Positions 26,238-34,694 of a stretch of DNA of 64,000 nucleotides are shown piece after piece. The notes under the pieces were generated by a model. The model worked only from the letters and a program-made list of their open reading frames with translations, was not told the DNA's origin and did no database searches. Within the stretch, counting starts at the first letter, position 1; the number at the start of each line of letters is the position of its first letter. Source of the stretch: Chryseobacterium aureum (lineage in GTDB: Bacteria; Bacteroidota; Bacteroidia; Flavobacteriales; Weeksellaceae). The stretch spans positions 4,278,001 through 4,342,000 of the forward strand of contig NZ_CP034661.1 of NCBI RefSeq assembly GCF_003971235.1, in the 5' to 3' direction. Position numbers and translations under genes: made by a program.

Positions 26238-26642
26238 TTACTTATCAAGCAATTTTTCCAGCCTGCTCATCATTTCATCCTTTTCCTTCAACATACGTTC
26301 ATACAATGCAATTTTTTCTTCATGGAGTTGTACAATTTTATCAATAGGATTAATATTTTGGACTTCAATTCGATTATTAAACATTGCATTATCTGAAAAA
26401 GTACAAGAAATCAGATTCACAGCCTGTTCCTCATCAAAATTTTGAAAAGCTTCCACCGGAATTTTCAGTACTTCGGATATTTTTTCCAGCAGTTGGTTTT
26501 CGATGGTTTCTTTTTGTTCAAGCAAAGAAATCTTCTTTTGGTTCCAGTCTTCGCCCAGATCCAGTGCCAATGCTTCCTGTTTAATGCCCAGCATTTCTCT
26601 AAAACGTTTTACATTTCTTCCCTGATGTATCTTGTAGTCCAT
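26238..26642 (-). CDS. XRE-family helix-turn-helix regulator
   Basis: 134 residues. The N-terminal ~65 residues form an HTH_3-type DNA-binding domain (GRNVKRFREMLGIKQEALALDLGE, then ISLLEQKETI and LLEKISEVLKIPVEAF). The C-terminal 45 residues form a coiled coil (KIVQLHEEKIALYERMLKEKDEM) for dimerisation. Start ATG at 26642 is the only reasonable one. The gene lies between the toxin island and a 17-unit array of 21-22 bp dyad sequences that starts about 70 bp upstream of its start codon; whether it binds that array is untested but worth asking. Confidence 0.85.
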   Translation of the reverse strand: MDYKIHQGRNVKRFREMLGIKQEALALDLGEDWNQKKISLLEQKETIENQLLEKISEVLKIPVEAFQNFDEEQAVNLISCTFSDNAMFNNRIEVQNINPIDKIVQLHEEKIALYERMLKEKDEMMSRLEKLLDK

Positions 26643-26710
26643 TCTTAATCAATTTGTGAAGATTCAAAGATAATACATTCTGTAAAGTAAAGGTTAAAAA
26701 ATATCCGGTA

Positions 26711-27079
26711 AAATATCCTGTTATACTTATTAAAGTGTCGGGAATTGGTTTATGAACTGTCTTCAACAGGTTCGGAAGTGTTTTTGGCTGCTATAATAAA
26801 TATTTCCAACCGCTTATTAATTTGCTGTAACCATTTCGTAAACTGTCTCTAGCGACTTAGAAAGTCCCTCCAGACACTATTGTAAGTAGCCTTGGCCACT
26901 TTATCAAGTGTCTATCGCCAGTTCAGAAGTACCTCCAGCCTTTCAGATAACAGCCTTTAGCCAGTTGTATAACTTCCTCTAGCTTTAATCAAAGCAGTTA
27001 GAGACCGTTATGGAACTCCATTTAGCCTCTTATATAACCTGGTATAACCCCTTACCCAAGGGGGTATACCAGGTTGGTG
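26711..27079. repeat. Degenerate 21-22 bp dyad repeat array (about 17 units)
   Basis: Unit starts at 26711, 26733, 26755, 26776, 26798, 26819, 26841, 26862, 26884, 26906, 26927, 26949, 26971, 26992, 27014, 27036 and 27058, so spacing is always 21 or 22. Consensus of the first 18 positions is AA(G/C)TnnCTnnAGCCA(C/G)TT, a loose dyad (AAGT...ACTT, CT...AG) followed by 3-4 free bases. The best unit, 26884, reads AAGTAGCCTTGGCCACTT. Units share few fixed bases, so this is not a normal tandem duplication. Confidence 0.8.
27036..27075. promoter_or_regulatory. 18-bp hairpin formed by the last two array units
   Basis: AACCTGGTATAACCCCTT (27036-27053) pairs with AAGGGGGTATACCAGGTT (27058-27075) with one mismatch and a 4-nt loop. 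It lies about 110 bp before map. Confidence 0.7.
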
Positions 27080-27151
27080 AGGGGAGTAACCCTATTTTTC
27101 AATAAATAGATTTGTGCTAAAAACGGTATATATCTGCATGTTTTAATTTCC

Positions 27152-27159
27152 TAACTTTG
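27152..27159 (+). promoter_or_regulatory. -7 promoter element for map
   Basis: TAACTTTG fits TAnnTTTG, 29 bp before the map ATG. No well-spaced TTG was seen upstream. Confidence 0.45.
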
Positions 27160-27188
27160 TAATTCTCAATAACAATCAAAACAAAATT

Positions 27189-27953
27189 ATGTCAATCACC
27201 AACGAAGATCAAATGATTGGAATGCAAAAAGTAAGTCAAGCCGTTGCCTTTACCCTAAGGAAGATGATGGATTATGCTGAACCCGGCATGACCACAAAAG
27301 ATCTCGACGAATACGGAGCCCAAATACTGGAAAGCTTTGGAGCAAAATCTGCTCCTTACTTAACGTATGGGTTTCCCGGCTGGACGTGCATCAGCGTGGA
27401 TAATGAATTCTGCCATGGTATTCCTGCCGATCAGAGGGTCTTGAAAGAAGGAGACCTGATTAATATTGATGTTTCTGCGGAGCTCAACGGATATTGGGCA
27501 GATAACGGAGGCTCATTTGTGATTGGAAAAGATATTCATGGCCACCAGAAACTGGTGGAGGCATCTAAAGATATTTTGAGAAAAGCAATCGACAATATCA
27601 AAGGGGGTGTGAAAATAGCCGACATAGGACATTTGATGGAAACAGAAGCGAAGAAAAGAGGTCTTAAAGTCATTAAAAATCTTGCCGGCCATGGAGTAGG
27701 CAGAAGCCTGCACGAGCAGCCTGATGAATTGCTGAACTACAGAAACCGTTATGATTCCAGGCGTTTTAAGAAAAACTCTGTTGTGGCTATTGAAACTTTT
27801 ATCTCCACAGATTCCACTATTGCTGTAGAATTAAAGGATGGCTGGACAATGGTGGGAAATAAGGGAGGTTACATGGCTCAGCATGAGCATACTATGGTAA
27901 TCACCGATGGAAAACCAATCATTCTAACCGAAATGAATGGAATCCTGAATTAA
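27189..27953 (+). CDS. map: Type I methionine aminopeptidase
   Basis: Removes the initiator methionine from nascent proteins in the cytoplasm. 254 residues, the usual length of the short bacterial form without N-terminal extension. The metal ligands are visible: the two aspartates in INIDVSAELNGYWADNGGSF, the histidine in GHGVGRSLHEQP, the glutamate of AIETFIST and the final glutamate in QHEHTMVIT. It appears to be a single-gene unit with its own TAACTTTG element. Confidence 0.93.
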   Translation: MSITNEDQMIGMQKVSQAVAFTLRKMMDYAEPGMTTKDLDEYGAQILESFGAKSAPYLTYGFPGWTCISVDNEFCHGIPADQRVLKEGDLINIDVSAELNGYWADNGGSFVIGKDIHGHQKLVEASKDILRKAIDNIKGGVKIADIGHLMETEAKKRGLKVIKNLAGHGVGRSLHEQPDELLNYRNRYDSRRFKKNSVVAIETFISTDSTIAVELKDGWTMVGNKGGYMAQHEHTMVITDGKPIILTEMNGILN

Positions 27954-28364
27954 TTGCTTATTCAATAATTCCATTTTAAAGACACATAAGAATATCATGA
28001 TCTATGATCCTGATTGTCATTCCATGGCTGAAAATTCCTTGATTTTCTTACCTTTTACAATAAAAACCTAATGTCCCTCGATTAAACACAAAATAATTAG
28101 CAGTTTTTTAATTCACAAAGCTTCATCGCATCACCTGTTCGTTTCCCTACCTGTTATTTTCTGTCTAAACACTTATTATTAAAAACTTTGCATTTATAAT
28201 CTGCAAAAAAACACTCATCATTGCAGATTGATTTTCCTCTGTTTTGAAAATTTTCAATCCCTGTTTCATCGATTAAACGATTGAAAAGTAGGGTTTTAAC
28301 TTGTTAAACAGCAAATACTTTGTTATATTTATAGAATAAAATCAACTGACAAAACTTATCTTGT
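27954..28364. other. Intergenic region between map and the M20 peptidase
   Basis: About 410 bp without a coding frame. One stem-loop, AATCTGCAA (28198-28206) with TTGCAGATT (28221-28229) and a 14-nt loop, is visible; nothing else stands out. Confidence 0.5.
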
Positions 28365-29897
28365 ATGAAAAAAATACTTTTAATCCTGTTGGGAATCATT
28401 GTTATTCTGGCTGCCGTAGTATTGATCAAAACCTACACCTATCCGTTTAAGAAAAATAAATTAGGAACAGGTGAAGGATGGAAGCCGGTAAAAAATGACT
28501 CCGCTGTTATGAGATTTTCCGGGGGACTAAAAGTTCCTACCGTTTCTACAGGAGGGTTGGGTGAATTTGATTACGCACCGTTTGATCAGTTCAAAACGTA
28601 TTTAAAGACATCTTACCCATTGGTATATCAGAACACAGAAAATTTTGAAGTCAATCAGTACGGATTGGTGTTCAGGCTCAAAGGAAGCAATCCTGCTCTG
28701 GAACCTATTGTGTTCCTTTCTCATATGGACGTTGTTCCTCCCGGAGATGCCGATGTGAAAAATAATGAAGAAAATGTCTTCCGTCCGGATGATAAACCAT
28801 TGGAACCCGTTTCAAAAGTAGCAGAAGATTGGGAATATGGCCCTTTTTCAGGTGCCGTTGCCAATGGAAGAATTTACGGAAGAGGAGCAATTGATATGAA
28901 AGGAATGCTTTTCTCCTTAATGGAATCCATGAATTCCATGATTAAAAACAAACAGATCCCCCAGCGCGATATTTATCTGGCTTTCGGTTTTGATGAAGAA
29001 GTAGGTGGACAAAAAGGAGCGGTGCAGATCGCCGATTATTTTAAGAAAAAAGGATTAAAGTTCGATGCCGTTTATGATGAAGGAGGGTTAATTATGCGAA
29101 AAGGAAATGTAGCAGGCATTGACCGGGATGTCGCTGTGGTAGGATGTGCAGAAAAAGGATTTCTTTCCGCGAAAATAAAAGTAAAGGGACTTGGAGGACA
29201 TTCCTCAATGCCCCCTATGGAAAGCGCTATTGGAAAGGCAGCTGTTATTATGCAGCGTTTAGAGGATCATCAGATGAAACCTGTAATCACTCCCCTGATC
29301 AAAGAATTTTTTAATAATATTGGAGGGGAAATGCCTTTTGCGACAAGGATGGCACTTGCCAATCAATGGCTTCTAAAACCGGTACTTATTTCCCAGCTTA
29401 CCAAAAACAATACAACCAATGCTTTGGTAAGAACTACAACCGCTCTCACCATGATGAAAGGAAGCGATGGAACCAATGTTCTTTCTCCTGAGGTGGAATT
29501 TGTTGTTAATTTCAGACTTCTTCCCGGAAATTCAATAAAAGATGTAAAAGATCATATTGCTAAAGCTACTGAAGGATTTGATGTGGAAGTAGAAGAAATA
29601 GATAATACCAGAGGAGCTTCTGCAATTTCACTTACCAATACGAAAGCTTATAAAATGATAGAAGCAGGAGTGAAAGAAATTCACCCCGGAGCTATTGTCA
29701 CTCCTTATCTTACACTGGGAGGAACTGATGCCGCTAAATATGAGATTGTAAGCAAGAACGTCTACAGATTTATGCCCATTCAGATCAACAGTGCCGAGCA
29801 GCAAAGCATTCACAGCACAAATGAATACCTTAGTATTGATAACTATCTGAAAATGATTCATTATTTCGAGTATGTGATGAAGAATTATGACAAATAG
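28365..29897 (+). CDS. M20 family metallopeptidase (PM20D1/carboxypeptidase S-like)
   Basis: 510 residues. An N-terminal hydrophobic helix (residues 4-24) anchors or exports it. The M20 dizinc site is visible: VFLSHMDVVPPGD (His, catalytic Asp), GRGAIDMKG (bridging Asp), FGFDEEVGG (catalytic and ligand Glu), YDEGG (ligand) and the late TLGGTDAAKY plus HSTNEYL histidine. Dimerisation domain in the middle (GGHSSMPP). The family cleaves or condenses N-acyl amino acids or dipeptides; the substrate here is unknown. Stands alone on the + strand. Confidence 0.88.
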   Translation: MKKILLILLGIIVILAAVVLIKTYTYPFKKNKLGTGEGWKPVKNDSAVMRFSGGLKVPTVSTGGLGEFDYAPFDQFKTYLKTSYPLVYQNTENFEVNQYGLVFRLKGSNPALEPIVFLSHMDVVPPGDADVKNNEENVFRPDDKPLEPVSKVAEDWEYGPFSGAVANGRIYGRGAIDMKGMLFSLMESMNSMIKNKQIPQRDIYLAFGFDEEVGGQKGAVQIADYFKKKGLKFDAVYDEGGLIMRKGNVAGIDRDVAVVGCAEKGFLSAKIKVKGLGGHSSMPPMESAIGKAAVIMQRLEDHQMKPVITPLIKEFFNNIGGEMPFATRMALANQWLLKPVLISQLTKNNTTNALVRTTTALTMMKGSDGTNVLSPEVEFVVNFRLLPGNSIKDVKDHIAKATEGFDVEVEEIDNTRGASAISLTNTKAYKMIEAGVKEIHPGAIVTPYLTLGGTDAAKYEIVSKNVYRFMPIQINSAEQQSIHSTNEYLSIDNYLKMIHYFEYVMKNYDK

Positions 29898-29993
29898 ATA
29901 TGGATCGTCAATTCCCTGCGCTCATGAATGCTATCACACACATAGATTTTAACACCAAGCCCGCCAGGATATTTTATAATTTTAAAAAATGAT

Positions 29994-30042
29994 CGCGAAG
30001 GCGTTTCATTCAGTATCCATAACTGAACGAAGTGCCTTTGCG
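29994..30042. repeat. 21-bp interrupted palindrome, probable interspersed repeat
   Basis: CGCGAAGGCGTTTCATTCAGT (29994-30014) pairs with 30022-30042 around a 7-nt loop; as RNA 20 of 21 positions pair, three by G-U. It has no T run, so it is not a standard terminator. Confidence 0.6.
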
Positions 30043-30206
30043 AACAAATAAACGTACCTTTAATAAGCCCTGCGAACGTAGCGTTAAGGATTACAATACT
30101 TGACAATCAATGCGCTGTGAAACGAGAATTGAAGATTGACTAATCAGAATTATAAAATCTTTTTACAAAAAAATATATTGCGTCAAGTTTTGTCGCATTA
30201 CGCATA

Positions 30207-30214
30207 TAGCTTTG
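30207..30214 (+). promoter_or_regulatory. -7 promoter element before 30236 gene
   Basis: TAGCTTTG fits TAnnTTTG, 21 bp before the ATG at 30236. TTG at 30190 is 14 bp away, a little short of the usual spacing. Confidence 0.45.
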
Positions 30215-30235
30215 TCATATCAAAATTACAGAGCT

Positions 30236-30931
30236 ATGGAATTACCATTTTACTTAAACTTTAACGACTTTGAAAGTAATTATTACGATAACCTTGAAAA
30301 ATGGTTTGAAGAATATCATAATACCAGCGAAACAGATTATCTGAAAGCTCTTGCTGAACTTTACAGTCCTTACGTCTATTATAGCTTTACAGACAATATG
30401 CTGAAGCCGGATGCCTCCATTGAAGTGAAAGACTGTTTTTTTCCTTATCACGACAAAATAGGGATTTCTTTCTGTATAGATTGTGAAAACGGAACATCAC
30501 CATCCAATGGAATGAATCAGGTTTTTGAATTCAAAAATATTTCCATGATGGAATATGCCCAGCATATTCTGGATAAGATCAATAAATACTGCTCCAAAAA
30601 TGCTCATGCTCTGGATGGGAGTAAAAATATCCAGGATTATATTAATAACTACTCCATTGTAACCTCCATGGAAGGAGTAGGGTACTGCATCAGCTATAAC
30701 CGCCATCAGAAAGCAATTCCTTTTTTAAAAGCATATCTTCCTTACTATGGACAGACCGTTAATATGGCTGTGTACAGAGATTTTCTTTTTTCTGTAGTTC
30801 AGATTGCGGAGTTCATAGATCAGAAACTGAAAACGGTTCATGCTTTCAAACAGACTATTTATGCACGCTCAAGAGCAGAAGCAAAGTTCAATGTACAGTT
30901 AAGCCGGCAGTTTCTGACCCTGTGCAACTAA
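30236..30931 (+). CDS. Hypothetical protein, 231 aa
   Basis: Start ATG 30236 (MELPFYLNFNDF) is preferred over a TTG at 30212 that lies in the promoter-like TAGCTTTG. The product is soluble, without signal peptide or membrane segments, rich in aromatic residues and fairly acidic in its first half. I do not recognise a family. It stands between a palindromic repeat and a terminator, as a single gene. Confidence 0.65.
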   Translation: MELPFYLNFNDFESNYYDNLEKWFEEYHNTSETDYLKALAELYSPYVYYSFTDNMLKPDASIEVKDCFFPYHDKIGISFCIDCENGTSPSNGMNQVFEFKNISMMEYAQHILDKINKYCSKNAHALDGSKNIQDYINNYSIVTSMEGVGYCISYNRHQKAIPFLKAYLPYYGQTVNMAVYRDFLFSVVQIAEFIDQKLKTVHAFKQTIYARSRAEAKFNVQLSRQFLTLCN

Positions 30932-30991
30932 AATTTTACACCAAACATTCATACTTAATTATATTGCGGAAAACTTAGGTTTTTCAGACAG

Positions 30992-31024
30992 AAATCCCGA
31001 TCAGTAATGACTGGGATTTTTCAT
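30992..31024 (+). terminator. Terminator after 30236 gene
   Basis: AAATCCC (30992-30998) pairs with GGGATTT (31013-31019), inner CAGT/ACTG reinforces it, followed by TTTT. Confidence 0.6.
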
Positions 31025-31058
31025 TTGGTTATAAGAGGTAATTTGTTCTTATTCGTAA

Positions 31059-31085
31059 AAAAAGCTGCCTCATTATTGAGACAGC
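31059..31085 (-). terminator. Terminator of the beta-helix gene
   Basis: On the minus strand GCTGTCTC / GAGGCAGC (31078-31085 with 31064-31071) then a run of T. It is 22 bp after the stop. Confidence 0.75.
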
Positions 31086-31107
31086 CTTAATAAACAGTAG
31101 GAGCTTA

Positions 31108-33285
31108 TTAGCTTTGCATTACCCCTGCATTTTTTAATTTTAATAATAAACTGTTGAAATCATTCCGAAGGCTGTTTACATCAGCAGCGGATGAATCAGG
31201 TTGGTTTAATGATTTATTTATAGGAAGATTTATAATCATTGCCTGACTGTTGGTGTCATAAGGAGCAGAAATATTGACTGCAAAATCATCAGTGTAATTG
31301 CCCAGTACTTCAATAACGATATCCAGAGCCCATTTTTGATTGGCTGAATCTGAACTGCTTTGAGCAAAAGTAAGGGTTGCCACATTGTTTTTGATATAGA
31401 TTCCTGTAGAAACAGGAAGCCTTTTGAAGTCATCCACTGTGCCGGTATAGCTCATTGGTTTTACATCCGAAAGAGAGATAATCTCTTCTTTTACCTGCGT
31501 AGAATCCAGATCATACCAGTATCCTTTAGTAGTTACCTTAAGATAAAGATCTCTGGCTTCAAATGCACTGGTAAGTGTATCAAAAGTGATATCTACAAAT
31601 TTGTCCTTAGATATATCTGCCAGATGAAAGCTTTTCACAAGTTTATCTGCCTGAGCCTTTTTTACAGTGGAAACCATTGGCGGCATCCCAGGAATTTCTA
31701 TTTTGTTATTGTAGGCATTTTTATATAAGCTTTCAATATTGGTATAAATAAGATTATTAATAGGAGAGTTGGTAAGAAATGCTTCAGTACTATGGAATGT
31801 GTTATCATAGAACTCCAGTGTTCTGTCCTGTGGACCATAGATGAATAAGAAATTGTCTTTAGAAGCTAGATTGATAAAAGTATTGTTAAAGACTTTTACA
31901 CCATCTTTATATTCTCCAATCGTTAATGATCCTGCAACTTGCCCAATAGGTCCGTTTCCGGCTTTCCTTTCAATATAATTATCATAAACCAGGGTTTCAC
32001 GGCATTTCCTGTTTTTGAAATGCGGCTGCTCACAGATTACCTGTAAATGGAAAGGATATTGTGGTGACAAATGAAATCGGTTGCCATAAAAATGCTCACC
32101 TCCACCTCTTAATTCTGCATGAGAGTCATAAAAATTATTATTATAGATGGTGTTATTACTGCTCAAAGCATCCGGATCAGGAGCTGTGAATAAAAGATTA
32201 TTTTTGAAAACACAATTCGTTACATTGGCACCCCTTGTACCAAGGTGAAGGGATAAGCCCGCATTATTATTATCCTGAAACAAAACACCTTCAATTACTG
32301 TATCCGTACTGCCTCTTCCAAAATCAGATAAAAAGCCTTCTTCAATATCAATTCCTGCTTCAGGAGATGTACCATAGGTTTTTCCAGTATTGGTATATGA
32401 TCCGCCAATTACTTTAAATCTTCTGCTATTTACAATTGAGGATCCTTGTCTGTAGTTATTGTCCGCGTGGCAATTTTTTAGTATTCCGTCTTCATTCCAG
32501 TTATTGGTTTTTATCTCGGCAAAAAGTTCATCGGAAGAAATAAAAAAACCATCCATACAGCAGTTATCAGATCTGCAGTCTGTCAGTTCATATTTTTGGG
32601 AAGAACTAACCTTGAAACCAGATTGATTATTGTACACATTAGGATCTCCGCCATCCGGTTTTCTGTCGTTTTTAGAACCATCATAATTAAGCTTTTCTAC
32701 CTTAAAATTCTTACATCGGATAAATTCAAAGCCACGCATATTAATAATAGGTGGATTATTCGGATGAGCTTTAATAAGAGCTCCATTACCATAGATGGTA
32801 AAATCTGATTTATCCGTAAAGCTGAAAAAGAGTTCAGGTCCTATATTTGCGTTACCCTTCTCGTCTCCAGTGTAAACCAGAATTCCTGTTTTCGGGTCTT
32901 TGTCTCGTTTGTATCTCTTGGTAAAACTTCCATCTCCCTGCATATATTTTGCATTTTCAAATACTACGATGAAATCTTTCTGCGGAAGAAAAGAAATCAT
33001 TCTTCTGATGGCAGGTGCATCATTTGTAACTCCATCACCTGCTGCCCCGAATCTTTTTACATACACGGTACGGTTGGCTAGCCAGTCCACATCCGCATAA
33101 TAATCGTTATCTTTTTGTCTGTAGATAATGCCATCGGCTTTTGTAGGATTCATTGGTGTTCCGTCATGCCATATAGTGACTTTTTTAAAATTTACATTTT
33201 CGTTAGTGAAACTATCTACCAGCTGTACTAAACTGTCATTGGGATAAGTGCTTCCAGCTGCGAAGTAATCATTAGTGTAGATCAT
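31108..33285 (-). CDS. Right-handed beta-helix protein with pectate-lyase-3 domain
   Basis: 725 residues from ATG 33285; a TTG at 33339 would add 18 residues before an internal MIYTNDYF start. VKRFGAAGDGVTNDAPAIRRMI (residues ~75-95) is the signature start of pectate-lyase superfamily / tailspike-type beta-helices, followed by many short strand-turn repeats with Asn ladders (IEGVLFQDNNNAGLSL, VTNCVFKNNLLF, NTIYNNNFYDS). The family binds or cleaves polysaccharides. There is no signal peptide and no sorting domain, unusual for a Bacteroidota polysaccharide enzyme. Single gene with own promoter and terminator; substrate unknown. Confidence 0.78.
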   Translation of the reverse strand: MIYTNDYFAAGSTYPNDSLVQLVDSFTNENVNFKKVTIWHDGTPMNPTKADGIIYRQKDNDYYADVDWLANRTVYVKRFGAAGDGVTNDAPAIRRMISFLPQKDFIVVFENAKYMQGDGSFTKRYKRDKDPKTGILVYTGDEKGNANIGPELFFSFTDKSDFTIYGNGALIKAHPNNPPIINMRGFEFIRCKNFKVEKLNYDGSKNDRKPDGGDPNVYNNQSGFKVSSSQKYELTDCRSDNCCMDGFFISSDELFAEIKTNNWNEDGILKNCHADNNYRQGSSIVNSRRFKVIGGSYTNTGKTYGTSPEAGIDIEEGFLSDFGRGSTDTVIEGVLFQDNNNAGLSLHLGTRGANVTNCVFKNNLLFTAPDPDALSSNNTIYNNNFYDSHAELRGGGEHFYGNRFHLSPQYPFHLQVICEQPHFKNRKCRETLVYDNYIERKAGNGPIGQVAGSLTIGEYKDGVKVFNNTFINLASKDNFLFIYGPQDRTLEFYDNTFHSTEAFLTNSPINNLIYTNIESLYKNAYNNKIEIPGMPPMVSTVKKAQADKLVKSFHLADISKDKFVDITFDTLTSAFEARDLYLKVTTKGYWYDLDSTQVKEEIISLSDVKPMSYTGTVDDFKRLPVSTGIYIKNNVATLTFAQSSSDSANQKWALDIVIEVLGNYTDDFAVNISAPYDTNSQAMIINLPINKSLNQPDSSAADVNSLRNDFNSLLLKLKNAGVMQS

Positions 33286-33363
33286 TGTTCTTTGTTTTTT
33301 GGTGTTGTTATTAATGGTAGACTTTACAAACTCTTGCAAGATTCTTTGTTGTTATCTATACGG

Positions 33364-33371
33364 CAAAAATA
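33364..33371 (-). promoter_or_regulatory. -7 promoter element of the beta-helix gene
   Basis: Minus-strand TATTTTTG fits TAnnTTTG, about 80 bp before the ATG at 33285. Confidence 0.4.
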
Positions 33372-33458
33372 AATACCCGATACGACAGAACTTGACGTGA
33401 TTTAAACAAATAAAAAAAGTCTTATATATTTTATATGAGACTTTTTTACTAATAATTC

Positions 33459-34250
33459 TTACTTCTTTCTATAGGGAATATTCCAGATCAGATCCGCTGC
33501 CAGATAATGAACATCGCCGTGATGAATACTTCCGCTGTCTCTGATGAGGTCATCCATATATCCGATATCCACGGTAAAGGGAGAATCAGGAATAGAGAAC
33601 ATATAATAGGCCGCAATACGCATTTCTCTGTACCCGAATGATCCCCATTCAGAATCCGGCTCATTGAGATGGCTTATAGAAAACAAAGCTTCTGCGCTCA
33701 ATGCCAGCTTTTGATTGTTTTTAGGAGATAAATTATACGTGAGCTGGCTTTTAATGCGGGTTCTCAACTGAAAATCTTCTTCTGCCTTATGAAAATCTGC
33801 ATCGAAAAACTTTCTGAATTCCTGTCGTACTGTATTTTTCAGTTTCCAGTTTTTTCCAAGTTCAAAAGTATAGGCATATCTTCCGTAAATTCTGAATTCC
33901 TGTTCTGTGTTTTCCTTATCGTAAGGAGCTGTATTTTCATACTTGGGCTGCCGGCGGTAGCTCAAAGCATAACTGTACTGCTGATGCGGAGCAAAGGAAT
34001 GGTAAACTTCATGATTCAATACAATGATCGCCTGTTTCGAAAATAAATTATGAGTATCCGGGCTGCTTTTTCTCCCGACTGCAATGTAACTCAACGCCTG
34101 TTTCTTACCTAAAGAATCCAACTGTCGCTTCACTCCGAAAGCTCCCCAAAATGCATTATGTGTATCTCCTAATCCTGGCGGACTGATCTGTGCCTGCATA
34201 GTAGCTCCTAAACAGCACAATAAAAATAATACTGCAAAAAATTTTTTCAT
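33459..34250 (-). CDS. DUF2490 outer-membrane-type protein
   Basis: 263 residues from ATG 34250, chosen because it opens a signal peptide MKKFFAVLFLLCCLGATMQAQ; the frame runs upstream to 34391 but that part reads as a separate hydrophobic stretch. The mature part has the alternating beta-strand and aromatic pattern of a small outer-membrane beta-barrel and the DUF2490 features WGAFGVKRQL-like start and YRRQPKYENT/EFRIYGRYAYTF strands. Function unknown for the family. It diverges from the TonB receptor gene across a ~440-bp region with DnaA-box-like sites. Confidence 0.7.
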   Translation of the reverse strand: MKKFFAVLFLLCCLGATMQAQISPPGLGDTHNAFWGAFGVKRQLDSLGKKQALSYIAVGRKSSPDTHNLFSKQAIIVLNHEVYHSFAPHQQYSYALSYRRQPKYENTAPYDKENTEQEFRIYGRYAYTFELGKNWKLKNTVRQEFRKFFDADFHKAEEDFQLRTRIKSQLTYNLSPKNNQKLALSAEALFSISHLNEPDSEWGSFGYREMRIAAYYMFSIPDSPFTVDIGYMDDLIRDSGSIHHGDVHYLAADLIWNIPYRKK

Positions 34251-34258
34251 ACTCAGGA

Positions 34259-34514
34259 TTGTGGATAACTGATTTACTTTTAAATGGCTCCAAAACCATG
34301 AAACGGAAATAAATACTGCTGATACACAGAGAGAATATACCATAATTACAAAATTAAAGGCTTTATTCATAGACTGTTTATTCAAAATCATTTCATACTG
34401 TTTAAAAACAAGACAAAATAAATACCTGATTTAGGATAGATTTAGGAATGAATCACCTCTACGCATAATAAACATTGTTAATAAAATGTGGATAACTTGT
34501 GGAAAAGTGGATAA
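34259..34514. other. DnaA-box-like sites in a divergent intergenic region
   Basis: Two exact TGTGGATAA (reverse of TTATCCACA) at 34260-34268 and 34487-34495, one near match AGTGGATAA at 34506-34514, and TTGTGGAAA between the last two. The DUF2490 gene and the TonB receptor gene diverge from this ~440-bp region. An origin or a DnaA-titration site is possible; neither is proven. No dnaA or dnaN gene is in the window. Confidence 0.4.
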
Positions 34515-34694
34515 CTCGTCATGAGTTTTATACTGGAGCATTTTTATAGTTGGCTTTTTACTACTTCAAGCATAGGAGCCAACAGAATATAGAATAAAAT
34601 TTATTTAGAATAATTCAAATTAATTTTGTGAGAGAGTTTGCTAATCCTTTATTTTGCACTTTTATTTATAATTATTTTAAATAAGGCTGAAAAA

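Noticed and set aside
26060..26396. Two short + strand frames after module F
   Set aside because: They run through the hairpin repeat and terminator and are antisense to the XRE gene; no family features.
26711..27079. CRISPR array
   Set aside because: Spacing is regular but there is no constant repeat between variable spacers; each unit is a degenerate dyad, and no cas genes are near.
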